This document shows positions 37,583 to 50,360 of a stretch of 64,000 nt of DNA, one piece after another. The position numbers were made by a program, and so were the translations under genes. This DNA comes from Nemopilema nomurai. Taxonomy: Eukaryota; Cnidaria; Scyphozoa; Rhizostomeae; Rhizostomatidae. The notes beneath the pieces were generated by a model. That model had not been told where the DNA came from and ran no database searches. It saw only the letters and a program-made list of their open reading frames with translations. The number at the start of each line of letters is the position of its first letter. Position 1 is the first letter of the stretch. The stretch is taken from assembly GCA_003864495.1 (NCBI GenBank), contig ML133474.1, positions 1,032,550 through 1,096,549 on the forward strand, read 5' to 3'.

Positions 37583-40500
37583 GTATGCAGCCTCGACCTG
37601 GTTACCGTGTTATCATTTCGATCTTTCGAGCTTATTAACGTCGCGCCCTTATAATCACTACCTAAGTGGGCCCGATCAGCCTTGAATATGAAGGCCCAGC
37701 TTTGAAAGAGGCTAGACCTGGAGTTAACCCATGTTAGGTTTTAGAGAGAGGTTAATTGGAATCGGCACTCTGTAAGAAAATAGGAAACGGAATTTTGATG
37801 GCATGGAAGCAAAGAAGCTGGAATTCATGGCATGTAGATGGTATGAGTGGTTATAAGGGGGCATGAAAATGTTCCTGTACCCTCTTTAAATTTCATCAAG
37901 AGCTTTTATAATTTTATTGCTTCTTCGCTTCCCTTGCTGTATTTTCAGTCGAATGTTTACTGAATCTTCCTCCTCCCCAGGGTCATCTTCAAGGGAGGCT
38001 GTGAAGTCACCATCGAGAGCAAATACCAGTGGGCACCAAACGCGCAGTCCCTTTTATCCCATGGGTAGCATTCACCCTAGTGGAATTAGTTCTTCTATTG
38101 TTGCAACGATTGCACCCCCTTCTTCTGCTTTCGACAAAGAGAAGCCAGACCTTCATGCCACCTCAGCATTCGGTAAGAATTGCTTTAGGACGTTCAGCAA
38201 TATTGTGTTTTTGTACCATGTCTAAGCCAGCACAAGCACCTGAATGGCCTTCACCGTATTGAATAATGGCGGCTCTGTATTTGTCGTGATGACGTAGTAT
38301 GTGAATCCTCCGTGACTTGGAAAGTGTCTTATGTCAATAAAAGTCGGGTTTACGTTAAAGGTTGTCTGACATGTTTTCTATTTGCAAATAATTGACTCAT
38401 ATGACGCATTTTGCATTCTGCTTACAATGTCTTCCACTTCGTTTCGTACGTTTTTGTTTAATTGACTGAAAGTCTAATCCGAATAGTTGAACTTAACTGT
38501 AAAAAGATTCGTCTGCATAATAATGAGTCATCGCATTATAGACGTTGTGGGGATTGTTTTGCTTTCAAAATCGGTGAAGTTGACAAGGTCATTAGCTTGG
38601 CTTCGTTTGTCCTGGCACACTTTGAAGGGTTTAATGTCACACATGCCTCAGTGACATTCTATTATTGGGCTTGAAGCCAAGTGGAGTGTTTTTCAGTCCC
38701 CTCTCAAATCAAGGTGTCAGCTACCTACGTCCGCTTAAGGGGGTTCTTTTTCTTAAGGTTGCTCAGGATCGTCGGAAGAGCATTCATCGAGACGCTTGCC
38801 TAGGCCAGTTGTACCAGGCCTCTTTGGGAGACACGAAGTAGCCGATGGCTCATACAGACAAACAAGAGGTTTTTAGCTATGCCCCTATCTCTTCTTCTTC
38901 AATGAATAAATATGTTTTTACGGCTTATAACGAAGGTTGGTGAGCATTTCCCACATTTTATTTGATGTGGTATTCCGATTTCATTATCTGACCAGAATCC
39001 CATGCACGTGGCCTGTTGTTCCTGTAAACTCTTCAAGACTTTTTGTAACCACATGCATTGTCCAGCCTGGGGCCAATGAATTCGACTCCATTCCATCGCG
39101 ATAGTTCCCGCCATTTTAATATTTTGTTTCAATAAATTGCGCGTGGGATGCTGTTCTCGCTTTTGCAGAGCAGATTATGTGCCTACCAAACCAACTAAAA
39201 CAACTTCTAACCAAAAATGCAGTTTGGAATTTTGTGATTTCTGTTCAACAACTTCTTTCTCGTGAAATTGTTGGCTTCTGTAATTGCCATCATAAGTAAC
39301 ATAAGTAAGACAAAGACAACATTGAAGGAAAAATTATTCAGGTTACTTCAGGGGGATGCTATTTCTGCCATGGCTTTCGACAGAGATTGTAGTTTGCACA
39401 CGCTTTTTCCTCAATGCAGTTAATTATTTTATTCAGATGAGGCAATGCTTCATGGAGATAAAAGTGGAGGTAGAGAACCAGTGGATGCGGTGTCAATGAG
39501 CCTCTCCGGAGGCGGAATTGTTAATGGGCGAAACAGTGGACCCTTGAATATTCTCGGAGTGAAGGTGAGACTGTCTGTAGTGTGTCGATGATCAATTGCA
39601 ACCCCAAGTTGTGAAATATGGTTTCTTCGCGACAGTTCTCTCATTTTAAATTTTACAGCCTATTGCAATTGATTTACATTAATCAGATTGCAATTTTTCA
39701 TTTGTTAAGTTATGATAGTCACTGTCTTTTATTCAGGATCGCGGGAGCAACATTGGTCTTGTTCATCCGCAGCCAGTCAGGAAGCTTCCAGACGAGGTAT
39801 GATTCTGTTACGAGGCATGATTCTGTTACGAGGCATGATTCTGTTACGAGGCATGATTCTGTTACGAGGCTGATGTCGGCTAGTGTGTATGCGATTTTGG
39901 CGTTGAACCTCTTGGGCCTATTCATCTATTTTAGTTATTTAGACAAGTAGCATAACTTACCAGTTGTTTTTTAAGATACTAGCTATGTGTTTAAAAAACC
40001 TTTGCTTAGATACCTCCGAGTTGAATATTTTTATCTGCAGTTTCTTTTTCCTCACACAGGACGCTGTTAAGTCCGGACTTATTAACGGGGTTCGTTGCAA
40101 TCCGATCGAATCGCCTGCAAGTCTCTTTCGACCCCCGTCACCATCGGAAAACTTCTCTCGTTACCAACTTGCACATGGGCTTCACCAACATAGCGGCCAA
40201 GGGCCATGTCCGGTTCACGGTCACGAGTCTGGGCACCACCATGGCAGTCCTAGAGATCACGGCTCAAGGCCTGGCCGGCTTCCGTTCGAAGGCATCGCCC
40301 CCAGGAGTGGCCCTCTGCCGGACTTCAGGGGCATTCATTCGCATCATCAAAGAATGAGGGATGAAATTTATGCCATGAATCGTGTTCCTGTCGAGGTATG
40401 TCTCTCGCTGCTTCAAGATTTCAGTTAAGCAGAACTCACAAAAAGGAGTAATAAATATTCAATATGGCGAAGCTTTGCGGATGTATTGAAGGGAATTTAC

Positions 40501-43500
40501 AATTATTTTGATTAGAAAATTAGATTTCAGAACGATTTACAGTTGGACTATTTTTTGCACACTGAGAAAAAGTTGAGCCATCTTTTGCCTTTTTCAGCGA
40601 CGTGAAGGACTTCCAAGTCATGTGATCGAGGAGGACATGCGAAGACGAGGCTACGATTGGCCATGGCACGTGCAGCACCCGTTCTATGAAAGTGAACAGA
40701 ACAGGCGGCATTTCGTCAACGGATACAGGGGTGGCGAGCATGCTTTCAAGGTGACATATCTACGCTTAGGCCATTTTTCTAAATTGCGCAGGGTACGAGT
40801 TGCAGAAGCTTTAAAAGAAGAGTTACGTATTGCCTATAAGAGAAGTAAATTGAACTGCGGCAGTGATATGGTTCTAGCGATGATGGTACAAAAATGGACA
40901 AGAGAGCGATATTTTGTTGCTAATCAACTGGCTTTCTTTCATTCTTTTTTTAAAACTGACCACGAGCATTAGTTGGCTTGTACTTCTCTTTCAACAAGCT
41001 TTCAAGTAAGATGTCGAAGGTATACGGTCTTTGCAATGAATCACGTAAATGACGTCATATTTTGTATAGAAATCAATCAAATTCTCGTTGCAGGACATGG
41101 TACATGGTCCGCATTACTTTTCACCGCATCTGTATTATCCACCCGAATACCCTTACGTTGACGCTTACCAACATTCGTCGCTCGCCCACTCGGACGTGTA
41201 CGCAAGCAGATACGGGTCGAATCAACTCAGTCCGAGGCTTGCCGACTATTACCGAAGAGAGAGATCGTTATCGGACCGAGTATCCGAGAGAGAACGAGGC
41301 GATAATCGACGCCAAGGCTCGGTCAGCCTGAAAATGGATCCGGCTGAAGGCGAGAGGAGAACTAGCGAGAATATGATGAACGAAAGTCGTGGCTCGGACG
41401 AGCGCACTGCCAGGAGACATGAACTATCCGACTATTTTGCTAGCTTATCACGTGATCGCCTCGGCTCCAAAGGTAGGCTAGATTGTTTTGTTTTTATTAT
41501 TGTTACCATGGCGCCCAGTTGTTGCAAGCCGAAAGCGTCATACGGCTGAATGGTTATCCTAGTAGTTTGTAATATGGAAATATATCATATCTCCGATTGC
41601 TAAGTAAGCATTAGTTGTTTTTGAGCTTCCGAATGTTTTCCTAAAGCAAAAAACCCATTTGCGTTTGATTGAATATTTTTCGTATTCTGTTTCTAACTTG
41701 AACCGCAATGCAATCGATAACCATTCAGTTGGTTCCTGCCTCCAGGCATGTAATCCAAAGTGTCCATTATTCGTGTCAACGTTTTGTTATTTGAAATGCT
41801 TGAAAGGTTTCCCTTCTTTAACTTGTAGCGATAGTCTGTTATTATGCTTGGTAAAAGGTTATACGGTATAAACACCACAGTTCGTGAAAACATTCTTGAA
41901 ATTTTTCGCCGTTAAGCGAGATAGTGAAGGTTTCGGTACAAAAAGATGAACATTTCAACACTGATCTGAGACGAATATTGGTCACCTCTAGCGGCTTTAG
42001 TGCACGTAAAATGTTTCGCATTAAACGCTGCTTTTTGTGAGATTGGGCAATTCAGGCAACAATATTCTGATAATGGAATCCGTTTATAATCCCAATAAAA
42101 AGGACTGTAATTGATGAGTGTATTTTTTTCTCAAGACGATAGAAAGGACAAAATTACCATTGAAAGCATAACTGGATCTACTTCATCTAAAAGATCAGGC
42201 ATCGAAAATGACGAACCTAAGAGGGTAAGTAATTATTAATTAACATTTGTTTTTTCTAAAAAAATTTTGCTTTGTAAAAACGAGCTATTGCTTATTCTTA
42301 TTAATCATGAGAAATCATTTTGCTTTTGCCCTGGAATCGGACGAGGAAATTGCAATCAAGTTTTTATCCTCCTTCAGTTCTCATATTTTCCCCAATATTT
42401 TAAATTTCACAAATGCACAATGTTTTGCATGTTAGTTTTTTGGTTGTTTACATTTCTATTCGTATAATTTTCAGAAACTTCGCATAATGGAAAAACTCGA
42501 TTTAATCGCCAAGCCATCCGATGAAAGAGGTGCGTCTTTCCCTTTTCTTGTGGCTGTAAATGCTATTAATATAACGAATGTGATGGAATACACCGCTAGA
42601 ATCTGTCTAAGTGCATCCATTGTTGTGAAGCTTGATGTTTTACGGGAGTTTCGGTCTACTGGAATTTCCCAGACTTGCGCTGGTGCTTTTGGTATTGAGA
42701 AGCGTTTAGGCAAAATTCTACCAAATGTGTTGGCAACGTTGCCCCAAGTCAAAATTCTATCCACCACCCTTACTCTAATGCTAGCCATGGACCCACCGTC
42801 AGCCCTTAACCCAAGCCGAATGAACTTATGGCAAACTTGCATGTTTACGTGTGAAGAAGGATCATATCCACTCAAAAATCTCGATAAGAGCACAATTGTA
42901 GGGCATTGATCTTGTCCGAAAGTGACCCGTTTGACCAGGCCTCTGAGAGCCTAATGATGATGTATCACTGAAGAACTAATGATTGGTAGTTTTGTTCAAT
43001 GTAGATATGCATCTACGATGATATAGCCAATAGCTCTCAGTAACTGTTGAATGACACCGTAGCGAACCTCTTTGCAGGAGCACAGCTGAACAATGTTGTT
43101 GTCAAAGAGGAGCCTGGTACCGAGCTTTCAACTGGGTTTGCTGACGAAACACCCCCCGGGGATGAGATGGAACATGTCGATGCAAACCTTTTCGCCGACA
43201 ATTTGAACGATCTCCCCGATATTGCAGCCGAGGACATCGAGAAGGTTTGTGAAATTCACGCTCTAACCACGGAGAGGCAATTTCCTTCTTAGCTTATCTG
43301 GGAGCAAACAGATTTCTTAATTGACCTTGTTTATACTATTGTATGTTAGCAATAGACATAGGCTTGATCCTACATAAAATTGCTAAAGGCATAGCGTACG
43401 AAGATTCTATGACGATCCTTGCGGCTTGAAATATGACACTGTAATATGGTGTATGCCCGAAAAATTATCATTGTCTCATAATTCTTGACTTGTCCCATTT

Positions 43501-46500
43501 AATTCCATCCGAAGATTATTCTTTTATTGAAGTTATTATTTTATGGGTTGCGAACTCAAGCGTGGCTATTGTCAGCTTCTTTACCAAGTGATTTGTACGC
43601 CTGTTCAAGCTCTTCAAGCTGATATTCTTCTTGAATTGATTCATAAAGATAATAGCTTCTCTTGTTAGGCATCATCCCTGTGACAATACTTTACCGCGTG
43701 ATACCTCGCGCTGTCGGGATGCCATGTGATACGAATGTTTGCCACGATTCTATGCGATCAATCATTCTGCATCCATGCCTGTGCTAATGAAGTAAACTTT
43801 CTTTAAAGCTTTATATGATCCTCACGTTTCTCGTGTTTTTAGAAGGCTGATTTCATGACATGTATTGGTTTAATTTCCCATGGAAAAAAGAGAAGTGAGT
43901 ATTCATGTGTATAATTTTTATAAGATTTCTGGTGCATCACTTATAGATAAGCATGGTAGTATGTTCTCTTGAATTGCAATGACCAGCCGTATCATCGTCT
44001 TAGCACACCCATTTTGGCAAGGTGACTCCCTCTTATGTTACCTATAACTCTTTCAAAAGACTTTAGGTCCCACTTGTCTATTGTTCAGCCTTTCTAACAC
44101 GAGTGCAAAAAGCTGTGTTGTCATCAAGCCAAATCGCACTTGATAGAGTTGTTGCTGTAGACTTTCACGGGATTTCCCTATCTTTTAGTTCCTCGCAATC
44201 GCATATTTTAATTTCAAAATTTATCCTATTTCAGTCCTAGAAGAAGACTATGAGCGAAAGCGATGGGAAAGGAAAGTTGCAAAAATGCGCGGACGACCGA
44301 GGAAAAGAACGCGTAGAGAGGTATCGCCATTCTAACTATTTTTTTGTTTATACTTTATTGTATTTAAACTGTCAATAACACCGAATCAGGTGACGTTTCG
44401 TTTGACGTTTCACATCAAAACAGTTGACCCTTCATAGAACCGCACCCCTTGATAAGACATGGCTCGTTAATTCGGTCAACGATGTTTACCACTTTCCTTA
44501 TATGTCTATCTAATAAATGATCTTGTTGGCCCTCCACTTCTGGCTTTTGGACTTTGAAATGAAGTTTTTCTTCCATCTTGGATGCTTTCTTTCGCTACGA
44601 AAAAACACAGATCTCTGTGATTCACATTGTAGATAAATCAAGTTTGGTTCAAAAAGTTGCACCAGGCTCTCTTGGCACATGTATATTGCCACACCATGGT
44701 TTTCATAGATGTTGTTTTTTTTAACTCCACTTTTGCTTCTGCTCCTGCTAATCTCTAAACGTTGTACCATGTGTGCCTTCCATTTCGTGTGCCTTCCATT
44801 TCGTGTGCCTAATCAGCAGCCTCTCTTCCAGCAGACTGACGACAGCGAAGGTAGGCCATGCTCGGACATAGACTTCTACAACGGACCGATGACGCGCCAC
44901 AAACAGCAGCTCCTGCAGGAACAAGAGATGCTGCTGGAACAGGTCCAGAAGAACAACATGGAGAGAAACGGCATCAAGGACACTAGTACCAGCCTAGATC
45001 ATAAGAATTTCTCAAGTTCAAACTCATCTAGCCCAACGAACAGTTCAGTTGCAAGCACGACACCGAATTCGATTGGAGAACAATCTTTCACAGCTGTTCC
45101 GCGGAGAAAGAGACTAAACGAGGACAGAACAGGGTACAGCAAGTCTCAAAGCTTTAAACCGTATAAGGATGCAGACAACAGAAAGGACTTGGTTAATGGG
45201 ACTCGAAGCTTTGGGAAGTTCGAGGAGTTGTCGTCAACAAGGGATTGCCAGGAACTTGATGGCTATGTTTTCGGCCTCTCCCAGGTAATTATTTGAGCCA
45301 TTTCTATTACCACAGATTAATTATCTATCCAGTAATTTATCCAAGATTTTCATGAGTTAGGTAAAGCTAATTTTCATCATGGCTTTAAAATAGTTTAATA
45401 CAAATAAATAGTTGTCACTTGCTTTCTCGTATATGCGACAATCACGCATCTTCAGCGACTGTTTGTTCGAAAAAGTAACTAGATAGTATTAAAAAGAACA
45501 TGTGTTATAGAAGATGAAATGCTTAAAATTCGCTCCAAATTTTTCTGTGTTGCACTGATTCATCTTATCCAATTTATACGAATTAAGAGGAGGTTTTACA
45601 ATCAAGTCTTTTTTTCTTTACTTTGGTATCTGGGTTGATGATTCGCAAGGTTTTTAATACAGTTTCACATATATTTGCGTTTGTGATGTTTCAAGTATAA
45701 TCGGCTGCAGATCTGCGTTGAAATCTCTTTTTGTAGTTAGGCCCATGCACACATAATGACCTTAAAGTTATATGCGTTTTGGTTTTTTAATCATTCACAG
45801 ATAGATGTATCTGCTGTCAAACATCAATGGTCTGGAATTGACTGCGTTGCCAGATCTTATCTTAAATACGAAAACGGTGAGTTGGTTCGAGTTTTCGCTG
45901 ATTTTCCCGTTTTTGCAACGCTGATATTCACTATTGGCAATGATCAATGCTGGCTACAATCCCTAGTACCCCTAGTATCTGCCTTCACAAGAAGCTCTAC
46001 TGCGCATGATCTGACAGCTCACGATGGCTTTGAGTTGAATAGAACCAAGCAGACATGTTTAAAGACAACTTATTTCTTGTTTATTGACGCAAGCATACAA
46101 AAGCATGATTACTTTAGCCATTCCATCGAATCTCGATAAATTGATTTATTAGCATTTGAAGATGCATTGTAAAGCCGTTATTTTTCTAGAACGAGATACA
46201 AAAGAAAACATGGTGCGAAATACGTGCGACAAATTACAATACGAACGCGAAAAACTGAGCCAGCAGAGACAACAGCACCAGAAAGACATTTTGGTGAGAT
46301 ATTGGTCTTCTTTTTTTCTTTACTTTGTTTTTTCTTTTAACTTGGACGTTTATCTACTTTATCTTTATTTTTCTTCGTTCTTATTTCGTTTTTTTCTTTC
46401 CTCATTTCATTCGCTCTTACTTTCAATACCTTACAGCATTTTCTTTATTGTATGGTTATAAGTTATACATGCAAGTTTTAAGTCAGAAATGTGAAAGATT

Positions 46501-46926
46501 TACCCTGAATTTTTACAGAAGATTTGTCTCTATCTTGCAATTTTGAGAAACTGATCGCTACACAAACAGCTATGAACTGCCTAACCCCTTATTGTCACCC
46601 TCCTGCCTTAGATGGACTAGAGAAACGACGCATGAAAATACAGAGGGCCCAGTGCTTCTTTAGGTTTAGTTTTTTTATAGCACGGTGCACATCTGTTGAA
46701 ACTATAATGGCCTTCAATGTCTCAAGGTCATCTTCTTGCGCTTCTGATTCACAAGTGTCTGTTACGCCTTGCGCTTTTCAGATGCAAACAGTGCTTTAAC
46801 TGAATACCTCTTGCATTTTGACAGATGCTTCGCGACAAGAGAGGCCAGTTAAGTGACAGCATTCGCATTCAACAGGAAGCGGCAAAGAATCTTCGTCATG
46901 CCCTCGTCAAACTATCTTCACTTTGA
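37258..46926 (+). CDS. GSE1: GSE1 (genetic suppressor element 1) homologue, sixteen exons, 5' exon(s) missing
   Basis: Family knowledge: vertebrate GSE1 is a nuclear proline-rich coiled-coil protein found with the BRAF-HDAC/CoREST-type complex. Exons: 37258-37582, 37981-38172, 39437-39564, 39737-39796, 40060-40395, 40598-40750, 41094-41472, 42136-42224, 42475-42529, 43078-43244, 43843-43894, 44235-44320, 44817-45284, 45801-45876, 46190-46293, 46825-46926. All have AG/GT borders and compatible phases, summing to 923 codons plus TGA. Homology anchors: IGMKVTATVTPLP followed by GSFAAALRKLAQQA (human GSE1 has GML-TATV-SP and FAAALRKLAKQA), a KADFMTCIGL / RGRPRKRTRRE block like the human FLQLFGL / KRRKRRR block, and a C-terminal HQWSGIDCV then a long coiled coil (human KWQGIEAV). 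Between these are a His-rich stretch (exon 40060), an R/E-rich stretch (exon 41094), a V-K-E-E sumoylation-type site (exon 43078) and a Ser/Asn-rich stretch (exon 44817). Confidence 0.88.
39792..39868 (+). repeat. 18-bp tandem array built on a GSE1 exon's splice donor
   Basis: Four units of 'acgaggYatgattctgtt' at 39792-39809, 39810-39827, 39828-39845 and 39846-39863, then a partial unit. The first unit contains the real exon end (GACGAG) and its donor GTATGA. Units 2 to 4 are identical except that the donor dinucleotide is GC instead of GT. All units keep the reading register (18 bp), and each carries an in-frame TGA just after the donor. Confidence 0.95.
44771..44816 (+). repeat. 16-bp duplication forming the acceptor tract of a GSE1 exon
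   Basis: 'gtgtgccttccatttc' at 44771-44786 and again at 44787-44802, then 'gtgtgcct' and aatcag. The repeat makes up most of the pyrimidine tract before the exon at 44817. The acceptor itself is a tandem NAGNAG (cagcag), allowing one Gln to be included or skipped. Confidence 0.85.
45801..46926 (+). CDS. GSE1: GSE1 homologue: last three exons, conserved C-terminal coiled coil
   Basis: Exons 45801-45876, 46190-46293 and 46825-46926 join as VKHQWSGIDCVARSYLKYEN-ERDTKENMVRN...LQYEREKLSQQRQQHQKD-ILMLRDKRGQ...RIQQEAAKNLRHAL. This matches the layout of the human GSE1 C-terminus (KWQGIEAVFEAYQEH, then a Glu/Gln/Arg-rich heptad coil). TGA at 46924-46926 ends the protein in KLSSL, which is shorter than the human tail. 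Confidence 0.85.
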
Positions 46927-48868
46927 AAGGTCACATGACGAATGGTTGCCATTATTCCTGGCAGTGAAAGGCACAGAGTCTAGTAAATTTATTGAGGTTC
47001 TATTATCATAATTTTTATTCTTTTATCGAGAGCTCATATATTGAACGATGACATTCTTGAAGACAAATCTTAAACAAGGTTGTTAAACATAATTAACCAG
47101 ATGGACTTCTGTATGTAGAAGATTCGAGGCAATCATACTTGTTTTATCGTTATAAAACAAGGACTTATTTATTTCTACTGTTGTCAGTAGTAAACAGACA
47201 AGGCATGAACCTATCTAATGTTAAATTGTATTAATATTCAAGAAGTGATTTGCAGTGTATACTCTCTTTAGATTTTATTCCTCCCACCTTCTCTGTTGGG
47301 TTTTTAAAGGGGCGAGCAATCTTAAATTTGTTACTGATAGGTTTTACTGTTTTTAAATTGAAAAGTATTCCTCATTGGAAATAATATTTACGTACTTGTT
47401 TAACCTCGCCCCTCCAGAAGAAGCAGGTACAAGTAGAACCTAGAAAACAAGTTATCAGCCACAGATAGCGTTTACATTAGTGAACGTTTCTCTTGGACAA
47501 CATAGGGTTATTCTTGGAGATGTTCTTACGTAACTGTGGTTAATCTTTTGCCAGTCATTTGCCTCTATGCAATTGGTCGCATGCTTTTAATTTCTCTAAA
47601 GCAAACACGTTCTAATCAGTAAATGAGGTGTAACCTTTTATTCGAATTAGAATTGAAGCTACATGGCAAAATAGAAAGTGAAATAGAGGCCCCAAGACCC
47701 TGCCTTTCGTCTCGACATGTACCAAGGCGTTTCAATTGGGTGTCGTCGTCCGACGAGATACCTCGTGTAACGGAATCCTTATTAGGATATTCTTATTAGA
47801 TGTGTATTTATTTTGACACGGCGTACCGTGTGGTAGAAGTCGCCCAAGTGTCATGTATTTATTCCATTGTAGATACGATGAAAACTTAACTTATGAGATT
47901 GGAAGTTTTAGCGAATTGTACCTTGGTGTCGTCATTTTGTTTTCTTCTTGATTGCTGTTTGGTTTGGCACCTCTTGTAGCCGTCGCGCTCTAAAGAAATG
48001 ATAAGGCTTGGACATGGTTTAAGCAGGCTAAGCTTAATGGGAATCGCCAACCCCGTTGTCCCTCATGAATTTGGTCTTCTTAAACATGGGCATTCGATTC
48101 TACGACTCTCCCTTCGTTCCCTAGACCACATTTTAGTCTCTCCTGTTGGCACGATTTTTTCCTTTTCAGATCTCAATTCCTTTTAGCCCATTTTCCTTTT
48201 CAATTTTTCATCTAACCTTTTTCACAAAATCCGGTAATTTGCATGACTAGTCAAATTGTAAAATGTATTCCATATCAACAAATTTTAGTGGCATCTTACA
48301 AAAGCAACTGCATTGGCTCCTTCATGTTACATCATGCATTTATGCTGGCTTATGAAGGTTGAATATCTAAATTGGTGCGTTCCTATAGTATGGCTTTTGT
48401 GTACGTTTTTGCTTACCAGAAAAACAGGCATCAAAGGAAAAACGTCGAAAGATTCTGGTTAGATTTAGGCTACGTCGCAGACTTTTGCTGTGCTATCTAT
48501 TTCCTTCAGCTGATATACCTTCTTAAAAGCACAGCAGAAGATGACTGGGACCTGAAAGTGATCCCAGTTGAAATGTTAGGTCTACAAATTAGAGAAACAA
48601 AGCATAAGTGAAGCTTTAAAAATGTAAGTTGTTAGTCGAATCCTTTCATAACAGTCAGTTATATTTGTTGAAAACATACAACAAACTCTTATGGATAACG
48701 AAGTAGCAATTACAAAAAGCAATGGGAATCTAGCCACAAATTGGTGAAGCAAATACATCAGCAGTGAAATTTAAATGGTGCTAGAGACGTTTAAAGTTGA
48801 GTTTGTGTGCTGGAGACGTAAAATTGTCTTTGTGTGACATCACAGTGCTGCGATGTGGCTGGCTATTT
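46927..48868. other. Convergent 3' regions of the GSE1 homologue and the tandem-module gene
   Basis: About 1.9 kb between two facing stop codons. I found no clean AATAAA for either gene. A plus-strand frame at 48372-48611 is probably random. Confidence 0.4.
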
Positions 48869-50360
48869 TCACCAATGGAAAGCAATGGCCAGCAAGATAG
48901 ACAGTATAGAAAGCATAAAAGCTGGACTGAGTCCTGTGGCAGAATCCTTAGGTTTCGTTGTAACGCCCGGCCTGTTTGTCGGAACACGTGTGTAGGGCCT
49001 GCGTGTGGTCTGCATTATCTCGATCGAGCGGCGAATGATTGTCACGTGTGCTGGGCAGTCCGCCTCCGCCTTTGTATTGATCTTCAGCACCCTCAGTTGC
49101 AAGGGCTGACTGCTTAGGCCTCCGGTGCTGTATGTGTTCACTGACAGGCCTGGATACATCCATGGATTTGGACTGCCGAACAATGCGGACCATTTGGTCT
49201 GCAGTTCAGCTGTCCATACTTTGTTCGTGCCAGCCAAAGTGCTCAGAGACGAGATCAGTTGTGAAAGGGGAGTGAGGTAATACTGGTAAAACCAGGTTTT
49301 AGACATGATCCTTCCCTTGCCAAACCCAGACCAGGATTTGTTGAATGTCTCCTTGACTTGGGTCAAATTGTAGTCACGAATTGACTGCATCCATGGTACC
49401 AGCTGCGATGGAACACTGCTTAGGTTGGACAAGGAGGCACCGTACTTTTGCAGGAAGATGTTGGCCCGTGATTTGACTTGGCTCCAGATGAAAAGGTCGT
49501 TTGACCCCAGAGAGGAAATGTCACTAGGCTCGAGCCAGGCTTTGTGCGAGAAGGCGTCTTGGTTGCTTTGATAGGTACGGTAGCCTCCACTAAACGGCAG
49601 CTGCTCCACCACCCAAGACACCTTCTGTTGCCAGTTCATCGTAAACTGATACAGGACTCGCTCAGACAAGGCGCTGTTGTTGTTAAAAATCTCCACAAGT
49701 TGACTGGCCGACACGTTGAAGACTCCATTGTTATTTATTTTTAGTTCATTGTATTGATTATTCAAACCAATAAGAATTTCTCTTATCCAGTAGCTTGAAA
49801 AAAAGAATATATTGAAAGCAAATGGACAGCTTCACGTTCGAGATAAAAAATTATTCCAGGATGACCTTCCTTAGAAGTTTTAATTCAAAGATAAGCGCAT
49901 CACTGAGGAAGAAGAAGATGCAATATGAAAACGAATTAGAAATGCAGGCAGAATTGTACGGCATTCTTGAAAGGAGTTGTAACCCAACAATAGTTGCGGG
50001 ATGGAAAACCACGTGACATGCTGCCAACGTGATTATAAACAATTGTGCTATTTCGGAGCTGTTCTAAGAAAGTGTACTGTGTTCTTGATTCTTGACTATG
50101 TGTTGAAGTGGTTATCGAGTACTTAGCCTGCCATTTCAGTCAAAAAGCAAGAAGGAAATGAATGTGTTCAAATTCAGACAGCCATACCTCGGGTGCCCTG
50201 TACTAACAGGGTCCGTTGTGCCAGCTTTGAATTGACTCATTGCTTTGATAAACTCGCTTTGGTTTTTTCCTGCTCTGATCGTCTCCTGCATCTTATGAAG
50301 TCTTGCGCCCAATTTCTTCTCAAAGTTCGCAAACTCTTTTATTCCATCGTAGAAGCATTG
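48869..50360 (-). CDS. Module 4 and C-terminal GPI-type tail of the tandem-module gene
   Basis: Exon A 50360-50188 (QCFYDGIKEFANFEKKL...) and exon B 49793-48869 (YWIREILIGLNNQYNELK...). This is the most divergent module: the second Cys segment FACGYTR is replaced by DPVSTGHPS, but GGYRTYQS, IRDYNLTQV, GRIMSK and LFGSPNPWMYPG remain. After CPAHVTI the frame continues without a donor into a Thr/Pro/Arg-rich stalk (RPYTRVPTNRPGVTTKPKD), then SATGLSP and a 15-17 residue hydrophobic end (FMLSILSILLAIAFHW). This layout is typical of a GPI-attachment signal. Stop codon at 48871-48869. Confidence 0.75.

Noticed and set aside
39618..39950. Frame reading through the 18-bp array as repeated RHDSVT peptides
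   Set aside because: It is not in the frame used by the flanking GSE1 exons. The array is intronic after the GT donor at 39797.
40169..40357. 62-codon frame overlapping the His-rich GSE1 exon
   Set aside because: Alternative-frame shadow; the exon's own frame is fixed by phase-0 junctions on both sides.
42471..42893. Antisense 140-codon frame in the same place
   Set aside because: Shadow of the GSE1 exon and intron; no splice or similarity support.
42487..42909. 140-codon plus-strand frame over GSE1 exon 42475-42529
   Set aside because: Only the first 55 nt, in a phase set by neighbouring exons, look coding. The rest lies beyond a good GTGCGT donor and does not resemble the GSE1 homologue.
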